Part shown: piece after piece, positions 6,621-11,079 of the stretch | Position numbering within the stretch: the stretch's first letter is position 1 | Layout: each line of letters starts with the position of its first letter | Origin: Chitinophagaceae bacterium | GTDB taxonomy: Bacteria; Bacteroidota; Bacteroidia; Chitinophagales; Chitinophagaceae | Assembly: GCA_016741945.1 (NCBI GenBank) | Contig: JACVCQ010000044.1 | Coordinates: forward strand, 1 to 11,079 | DNA length: 11,079 bases | Direction of reading: 5' to 3' | The notes under the pieces: model-generated | What the model was told of the DNA's origin: nothing | Seen by the model: only the letters and a program-made list of their open reading frames with translations | Database searches by the model: none | Position numbers and translations under genes: made by a program

Positions 6621-7919
6621 ATGTTACAAGTGAGTGTTCTGAGAGCGAATCCGGAGGAAGTAAAGAAAAAACTGACTAAAAAGTATTTTAAACAACCTGA
6701 ATTGGTAGATACGATTATCGCATTAGATGATGAACGTAAGAAAATCCAATTAGATTTTGATACTACCCAAGCTAGTATCAATGCTGCATCTAAAGAGATT
6801 GGTAAACTGATGGGACAGGGCAATAAAGAAGCCGCAGAAGCAATGAAAGCGGAAGTTGCAAGCCTAAAAAGTGGATTGGAGCCACTGAAAGAGAAGATGG
6901 CAATTACTGAACAGGCTTTGCTGGATACCTTATTACAATTACCCAATTTACCCGCAACCGAAGTGCCGGAAGGAAGAACACCAGAAGAAAATGTGGTGGT
7001 AAGAGAAGGCGGATATAAGCCTAATTTACCGCAAGGAGCACAAGCGCACTGGGATCTCACCAAAAAATACAACCTGATTGATTTTGAATTAGGAAATAAA
7101 ATTACCGGAAGCGGCTTTCCTGTTTATATCGGAAAAGGCGCGAAGCTGCAAAGGTCTTTGATCCAATACTTTCTAGATTTTAATACTGCTGCAGGTTATA
7201 CAGAATACCTTCCCCCATTTATGGTGAATGCAGCTTCAGCCATGGGAACAGGCCAATTACCCGATAAAGAAGGACAGATGTACTACATGCCGGAAGATGA
7301 TTTTTACATGATTCCAACCGCAGAGGTTCCAGTGACCAATGTGTATCGGGATGTAATTATTAAAGAAGAGCAGTTCCCGATAAAAATGACGGCTTATTCT
7401 CCTTGTTTTAGAAGAGAAGCTGGTAGTTATGGAAAAGATGTACGAGGACTTAATCGTTTGCACCAATTTGAAAAAGTAGAGATTATTCAAATTGTTCAAC
7501 CCGAAAAAAGTTATGCAGTATTGGAAGAAATGGTATTGCATGTAGAAAAGCTATTACAATCTTTAGAATTACCCTATCGCATCCTTCGTTTATGTGGTGG
7601 TGATATGGGTTTTGCGAGCGCTATCACTTATGATTTTGAAGTGTTTAGTGCAGCCCAGGAACGCTGGTTGGAAGTGAGCAGTGTAAGTAATTTCGAAAGT
7701 TTTCAAACCCATCGTTTGAAATGCAGATACAAAGATGAAAATGGAAAAATGCAATTAGCACATTCACTCAATGGAAGTTCATTGGCATTACCAAGAATTG
7801 TTGCTTGTTTATTGGAAAATCATCAGAAGGAAAGTTATATTCAGTTGCCGGAAAAACTGCATCCTTATTTTGGTTCTGGTATTATAGGAAATAATGTAGA
7901 TGACTACTCGATTTTTTAA
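6621..7919 (+). CDS. serS: Serine--tRNA ligase
   Basis: Class II aminoacyl-tRNA synthetase that charges tRNA-Ser with serine in the cytoplasm. From ATG 6621 it has 432 residues, beginning MLQVSVLRANPEEV, the usual family start; the open frame reaches back to 6495, but that extension overlaps the divergent gene and is unlike the family. The N-terminal coiled-coil arm that contacts the tRNA long variable arm is about 28-105. TAEVP at 233-237 and motif 2 (FRREAGSYGKDVRGLNRLHQ, 263-282) form the active site. Motif 3 is NGSSLALPRIVACLLENHQ (384-402). All conserved parts are present. No clear intrinsic terminator follows. Confidence 0.97.
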   Translation: MLQVSVLRANPEEVKKKLTKKYFKQPELVDTIIALDDERKKIQLDFDTTQASINAASKEIGKLMGQGNKEAAEAMKAEVASLKSGLEPLKEKMAITEQALLDTLLQLPNLPATEVPEGRTPEENVVVREGGYKPNLPQGAQAHWDLTKKYNLIDFELGNKITGSGFPVYIGKGAKLQRSLIQYFLDFNTAAGYTEYLPPFMVNAASAMGTGQLPDKEGQMYYMPEDDFYMIPTAEVPVTNVYRDVIIKEEQFPIKMTAYSPCFRREAGSYGKDVRGLNRLHQFEKVEIIQIVQPEKSYAVLEEMVLHVEKLLQSLELPYRILRLCGGDMGFASAITYDFEVFSAAQERWLEVSSVSNFESFQTHRLKCRYKDENGKMQLAHSLNGSSLALPRIVACLLENHQKESYIQLPEKLHPYFGSGIIGNNVDDYSIF

Positions 7920-7940
7920 AATTCGTTACAGATTTTTTAA

Positions 7941-8016
7941 TCAGTCCCTATGGACTGGCCTTATTGGGATCAGAGACCAATGCAGCCCTGTAAAAGGCAC
8001 GAGGCCCAGCGGCCTT
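7941..8016. other. GC-rich structured intergenic block of unknown nature
   Basis: Roughly 60% G+C by hand count, in an otherwise AT-rich gap between serS and the hydrolase. It contains a 6-bp hairpin (CAGTCC-CTAT-GGACTG, 7942-7957), the word GGCCTTA twice (about 7957 and 8011) and several GGCC/GCC complements. It does not resemble any tRNA, rRNA, tmRNA or RNase P segment I know. A short reading frame crosses it on each strand (plus 7950-8018, minus 7948-8079), neither recognisable. It could be a repeat-element remnant or a structured RNA. Confidence 0.4.
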
Positions 8017-8022
8017 AAGCGA

Positions 8023-8052
8023 ATATTTTTGAATCAAAATATGTTGATTCAA
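8023..8052. repeat. Two overlapping, mutually exclusive hairpins
   Basis: One stem pairs ATATTTT (8023-8029) with AAAATAT (8036-8042). The other pairs TTGAATCAA (8029-8037) with TTGATTCAA (8044-8052), with a 6-nt loop. They share bases 8029 and 8036-8042 and cannot form together. They lie 55-85 bp before the hydrolase start, with no T-run after them. Confidence 0.5.
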
Positions 8053-8060
8053 CCAAAATC

Positions 8061-8089
8061 TTGAGGTTATTCTATCCATTATAAATTTC
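8061..8089 (+). promoter_or_regulatory. Candidate promoter of the alpha/beta hydrolase gene
   Basis: TTG at 8061-8063 and TAAATTTC at 8082-8089 (one mismatch to TAnnTTTG) are 18 bp apart, close to the Bacteroidetes -33/-7 layout and 19 bp before the ATG. If used, the overlapping hairpins at 8023-8052 lie upstream of the transcript and would act as DNA elements only. Confidence 0.3.
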
Positions 8090-8107
8090 TAACAAAAGAT
8101 ATTATTT

Positions 8108-9052
8108 ATGTTATCTAAATGGCTCAAAAGAGTTGGTTATACCTTTCTTGTTTTGTTTGTACTAATCAATATCATCGCTGCTTTTCACGCCTATAAGTTC
8201 ACACATTTTTATGCAGATGCTAAGCCTGTAAAAAAAACGCAAGAGATGAGTGCCGGGGAAAAGATGAATGCAATTTTCTTTGGTATTCGCTACCCTAAAA
8301 GTAAAGTAGTGGATTCATTGAACATTCCTCATGAAACCATAAAATTAAAAACGACGGATAGTGTTGCACTAGAAAGTTGGTATGCACCCAATGATTCAGC
8401 AAAGGGAACTGTAATTATGTTTCATGGACATGGCAGCAGTAAAAGTGGCATTATAGCAGAAGCACGTGAATTACATACAATGGGTTATAATGTGATGTTG
8501 ACCGACTTCCGCGCGCATGGCAACAGTGAAGGATCTGCAACTTCGATCGGGATCTATGAATCGAGAGACGTAAAAGCGGTGTACGATTATATAATTTCTA
8601 CAGGTGAAAAAAATATAATTATATGGGGAATTTCGATGGGTGCAGCAACCGCCTTAAAGACAATAGATGAGTTTGGAATCAAACCATCTAAAATGATCAT
8701 CGAAATGCCTTTTGGATCTTTACACCTTGCGGTACAGGGCCGTATGAAAACCATGGGATTACCGGCAGAACCCCTAAGTACTTTACTTACTTTCTGGGGT
8801 GGATTGGAATTGGGTAGCTGGGCATTTTCTCATCAGCCTTCTGTTTATGCTCAGAAGGTTAATTGTCCGGTTTTACTACAATGGGGTGCCGGAGACCAGC
8901 GTGTTACTGAAGATGAAACAAACGAATTATTCAAGAATATTGGTAGCCGAGATAAAATCATGATCAAATACCTGCAAAGCGGGCACGAGAGTCTTTTTAA
9001 GAAGGAAAGGGCCAAATGGGTGTCTGTAATGAGCTTTTTTCTAAAAAAATAG
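8108..9052 (+). CDS. Membrane-anchored alpha/beta hydrolase
   Basis: Serine hydrolase-fold protein of 314 residues with an N-terminal membrane anchor or uncleaved signal (about 9-27), so the catalytic domain probably faces the periplasm. The fold begins near residue 78. HGHGSS (106-111) is the oxyanion-hole region, GISMG (174-178) supplies nucleophile S176, GAGDQRV (260-266) supplies D263, and GHESL (292-296) supplies H293, so the triad is complete. It resembles the BAAT/Hydrolase_4-type enzymes related to YqkD/FrsA-like proteins, but the substrate cannot be told from sequence. It converges with the L,D-transpeptidase-like gene, with only 20 bp between stops. Confidence 0.88.
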   Translation: MLSKWLKRVGYTFLVLFVLINIIAAFHAYKFTHFYADAKPVKKTQEMSAGEKMNAIFFGIRYPKSKVVDSLNIPHETIKLKTTDSVALESWYAPNDSAKGTVIMFHGHGSSKSGIIAEARELHTMGYNVMLTDFRAHGNSEGSATSIGIYESRDVKAVYDYIISTGEKNIIIWGISMGAATALKTIDEFGIKPSKMIIEMPFGSLHLAVQGRMKTMGLPAEPLSTLLTFWGGLELGSWAFSHQPSVYAQKVNCPVLLQWGAGDQRVTEDETNELFKNIGSRDKIMIKYLQSGHESLFKKERAKWVSVMSFFLKK

Positions 9053-9072
9053 CTGATTTGCCCCAAAAATGC

Positions 9073-9621
9073 TCATTTCTCCCTCCTAATAGTAATCTGG
9101 GTACCCACAGGAAGCACATCAAAGATCTCTTCCACATACCTATTCTTGGTGCTGATACATCCTTCGGTCCAGTTTTGTAATCCATCAACAGCATAATCCT
9201 CATTGGGCCAGGTTCCATGTATGCCGATGCTTCCTCCGATCTGAGCGTTAGCTGGGATGATTCCGGCCGCCTTTCTTTGATTGAATTTGGCAAGGCTTTC
9301 AGCATTGGGATAATCAATCAAAAGAAATCGACTCCATTTTTCATGTTTCCTTTTATACGAAATCTTAAAAGTGCCTTCCGGTGTTCGTCTATCACCTTGC
9401 ATCATTTTATCACCCATGTCTTTATTACCAAAAACAACGGGGTAAGTGGCCAGACATTCACCAGTAGAATCAAAAATTTTCATCGCATACTTCGTTTTAA
9501 TTACCAAAATTCGATACGTGTTTTTGGTGGCATGTTCAGTGTTGATAGATGTTGGTGTTTTAAATGATGTGCTGCCAATGCATACTGACAACAAGGTAGT
9601 GGCATAGATAAAGGGGTGCAT
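9073..9621 (-). CDS. L,D-transpeptidase family protein (YkuD domain)
   Basis: Exported protein of 182 residues with an N-terminal signal segment (1-20). The YkuD domain runs from about 36 to 178: KYAMKIFDSTGECLATYPV near the start, GDRRTPEGTFKI (76-87), then IHGTW (134-138) and NWTEGCIST (150-158). H135 and C155 fit the catalytic His and Cys. These enzymes cross-link peptidoglycan or attach proteins to it in the periplasm. The usual SHGC motif is TEGC here, so the His before Gly-Cys is absent; comparable WTxGCI variants occur in other family members. It lies downstream of the nested repeat/terminator on the same strand and probably has its own promoter. Confidence 0.88.
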   Translation of the reverse strand: MHPFIYATTLLSVCIGSTSFKTPTSINTEHATKNTYRILVIKTKYAMKIFDSTGECLATYPVVFGNKDMGDKMMQGDRRTPEGTFKISYKRKHEKWSRFLLIDYPNAESLAKFNQRKAAGIIPANAQIGGSIGIHGTWPNEDYAVDGLQNWTEGCISTKNRYVEEIFDVLPVGTQITIRREK

Positions 9622-9727
9622 GGTCGTAGGGTTTTGATTCGACTACTAAACTATAATTACGCTGCATGGAACTATGTTGTTCTTGGGTTAATTGACAAAA
9701 GTTTTGGTTAACAAATTTTATGTTAAA

Positions 9728-9893
9728 GAAGGCTGTGAGCTACGAGCTGCGAGCCATGAGCTTCTAGGTGAAGAGTTAATTTTTGTCGATTTAAAAAACA
9801 AAAGGCTAAAGAATTGATGATGTATTTTCATCAATTCTTTAGCCTTATTCACTTCTAGAAGCTAGTAGCTCGTGGCTCGAAGCTCACAGCTTC
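9728..9893. repeat. Nested inverted repeat: heptamer arms around a terminator stem
   Basis: The outer arms are 9728-9767 and the reverse complement of 9855-9893. Both read as degenerate 7-bp units in the same register: GAGCTAC, GAGCTGC, GAGCCAT, GAGCTTC on the left; GAGCTTC, GAGCCAC, GAGCTAC, TAGCTTC on the right. Both open with GAAG(G)CTGT and end in TAG. The perfect 19-bp inner stem (9802-9846) lies between them. There is no transposase and no obvious target-site duplication. Confidence 0.7.
9791..9846 (-). terminator. Intrinsic terminator for the outer-membrane barrel gene
   Basis: A perfect 19-bp stem (9802-9820 with 9828-9846) has a 7-nt loop. On the minus strand it is followed by TTGTTTTTT. 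It lies about 50 bp past the stop of the barrel gene, in the right orientation to end its transcript before the L,D-transpeptidase gene. The stem is unusually long and AT-rich. Confidence 0.85.
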
Positions 9894-9896
9894 TCT

Positions 9897-10778
9897 CTAC
9901 CATCTACTAAATCGAATACCAAACGCATATGGGAACTGTTCTACGCGTGTAACATCTTTATGCAGTTTATTCAAACTATAGCTTCCATATAAACGAATAG
10001 GGCCGAGTCCTACTTCACCAATAGCTGCTACACGGAAAGGTTCTAAGTTGAAATCACCGGGTGATTTTTGTTTACCACGCTCACTACTCTTTTGTTTGTT
10101 TCTACTACTGATCAAATAACCTGCACTCATACCGGCACTGATACTGAACCCTCTTTTATTATTGGGGGATGTATTAATATTGATCATAAAAGGAACAGTC
10201 AAATAACCTGCATACAATTTATTCTTAGAAAAACTAATAGAGTCGTTGTATACATAAGGATTTGGATCCTTTCTGTAACTCAATCGTGAGTCATAGCGGA
10301 AATTGTACATTTCTAAACCCAAACCATATTTCAAGTTTACTACATGCTTGATAACGTTTACTTTTTGCATGAAGAACCAAAGGTTTACATTGGTTGATTT
10401 ACCGGTATTCAGCTTAAAACTGTTTTCATTTACGGGGCCATCTGCCGGACGAAGTGTTCTAAAATAACCTCCTGCTTGAGCTGCGGTATAATTCGTTTGA
10501 TCGCGAAAATTGGTGAAGCCTAAATCCATGATCCACCAGTTGGTACTAACATTACGCTTAGCCCTGTTTCTACGTTCTATTCTAATATCAAAATTACGAT
10601 CCCAGTCTTTCCATACACTGTTGCTATTACTACTGTTACCATCTTTATTTTTTTTGATGATAATAAAGTTCCCTACTCTTACAGTATCCGATTCTTGCGT
10701 GTTGGAAGTACTGTCTGTTTGCGCCATAAGACTCCCTGAAAGCAGGATGCCTGCTGTTACAATTACTAAACGTTTCAT
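9897..10778 (-). CDS. Outer-membrane beta-barrel protein (PorT/OMP_b-brl-like)
   Basis: Secreted protein of 293 residues with a clear signal peptide (MKRLVIVTAGILLSGSLMA, cut before QTD). A Ser/Asn/Asp-rich linker (about 22-55) precedes the alternating hydrophobic strands of a small outer-membrane barrel, from about 80 to the end. Examples are NWWIMDLGFTNF (80-91), VVNLKYGLGLEMYNFRY, GFSISAGMSAGYLI, and the aromatic C-terminus FGIRFSRW. It fits the PF13568-like barrels abundant in Bacteroidetes; ligand or role is unknown. It follows the partial upstream gene after 16 bp, so they are probably co-transcribed. Confidence 0.82.
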   Translation of the reverse strand: MKRLVIVTAGILLSGSLMAQTDSTSNTQESDTVRVGNFIIIKKNKDGNSSNSNSVWKDWDRNFDIRIERRNRAKRNVSTNWWIMDLGFTNFRDQTNYTAAQAGGYFRTLRPADGPVNENSFKLNTGKSTNVNLWFFMQKVNVIKHVVNLKYGLGLEMYNFRYDSRLSYRKDPNPYVYNDSISFSKNKLYAGYLTVPFMININTSPNNKRGFSISAGMSAGYLISSRNKQKSSERGKQKSPGDFNLEPFRVAAIGEVGLGPIRLYGSYSLNKLHKDVTRVEQFPYAFGIRFSRW

Positions 10779-10794
10779 ACAATGTGCTTTTCTT

Positions 10795-11079
10795 TTATTT
10801 TAATGGTCGTGAGGGGCCGATTTCGGCTCTTTCTTCTTCAGTCCGTTTGCTTCTGAATATACTGGTAGCTTTTCTGAAGATACCACGAAGTTTGTCTTTA
10901 TTGATTTCTACAGATCCTATCAGTAAACTTTTATTGTCACTATCAGCATCTGTATCTAACTCTCTATAAACCACCTGTTGCATTAAGGCCTCTGGTTTTG
11001 TTTCTGAAGCTTCTGATACTAGCGTTGTTTTAATCATTTCATTTTCGCGAATGGCTCTGTTAGCAGGAATCGCATTCAG
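10795..11079 (-). CDS. Unidentified protein, C-terminal part only
   Basis: The frame is open from the right edge of the window to the TAA at 10795-10797, giving 94 codons; an internal ATG at 11037 is probably not the start because 14 codons precede it without a stop. The visible part is hydrophilic, with an acidic stretch (ELDTDADSDN) and a basic segment (NKDKLRGIFRKATSIFRSKR) near the end. It has no signal, membrane helix or cysteine. I do not recognise a family. Its close position before a barrel gene on the same strand suggests a shared operon. Confidence 0.75.
   Translation of the reverse strand: MNAIPANRAIRENEMIKTTLVSEASETKPEALMQQVVYRELDTDADSDNKSLLIGSVEINKDKLRGIFRKATSIFRSKRTEEERAEIGPSRPLK

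Noticed and set aside
7950..8018. 22-codon plus-strand frame beginning MDWPYWDQRP
   Set aside because: Very short, no recognised motif, no support beyond an ATG and a stop; noted only as part of the GC-rich block.
9728..9893. CRISPR-like or insertion-sequence interpretation of the repeats
   Set aside because: Units are 7 bp without spacers, and there is no transposase or clear target-site duplication.

Overview
The window looks like a chromosomal segment of a Bacteroidetes (Bacteroidota) bacterium, most likely of the Chitinophagaceae or a close relative. The evidence is the gene families present: a mono-heme CcoP, the ccoP-ccoG-fixH-SafE order, an RskA-type anti-sigma factor without a zinc motif beside an ECF sigma factor, and a PF13568-like outer-membrane barrel. 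AT-rich DNA and several TAnnTTTG-like -7 promoter elements agree with this. No transposase, integrase, tRNA, rRNA or CRISPR array is visible.

Layout. (1) Bases 1-3504, plus strand: the end of a cbb3-type cytochrome oxidase operon, with ccoP (5' end outside the window), ccoG, a fixH-like gene and a SafE/DsbD_2-like membrane protein, closely spaced and partly overlapping. These would build and mature the high-affinity terminal oxidase. (2) Bases 3505-3772: a gene-free stretch with two inverted repeats, a consensus-like sigma-54 (-24/-12) promoter and a strong intrinsic terminator about 60 bp downstream. Together they look like a ~77-nt small RNA gene, the most interesting signal here. (3) Bases 3773-6548, minus strand: a VanZ-like membrane protein, an anti-sigma/ECF sigma pair, gcvH and a conserved hypothetical gene. 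A heptamer-patterned inverted repeat lies between the last two. (4) Bases 6621-9052, plus strand: serS (real start well inside the longest open frame), a 188-bp gap with a GC-rich structured block and overlapping hairpins, and a membrane-anchored alpha/beta hydrolase. (5) Bases 9073-11079, minus strand: an L,D-transpeptidase-like (YkuD) protein, a nested inverted-repeat structure (heptamer arms around a perfect 19-bp terminator stem), an outer-membrane beta-barrel protein, and the C-terminal part of an unidentified protein cut by the window edge.

The protein-coding genes are mostly ordinary core and envelope functions. The novelty is in the intergenic regions: the putative sigma-54-driven small RNA, the heptamer-repeat palindromes and the unexplained GC-rich block upstream of the hydrolase.
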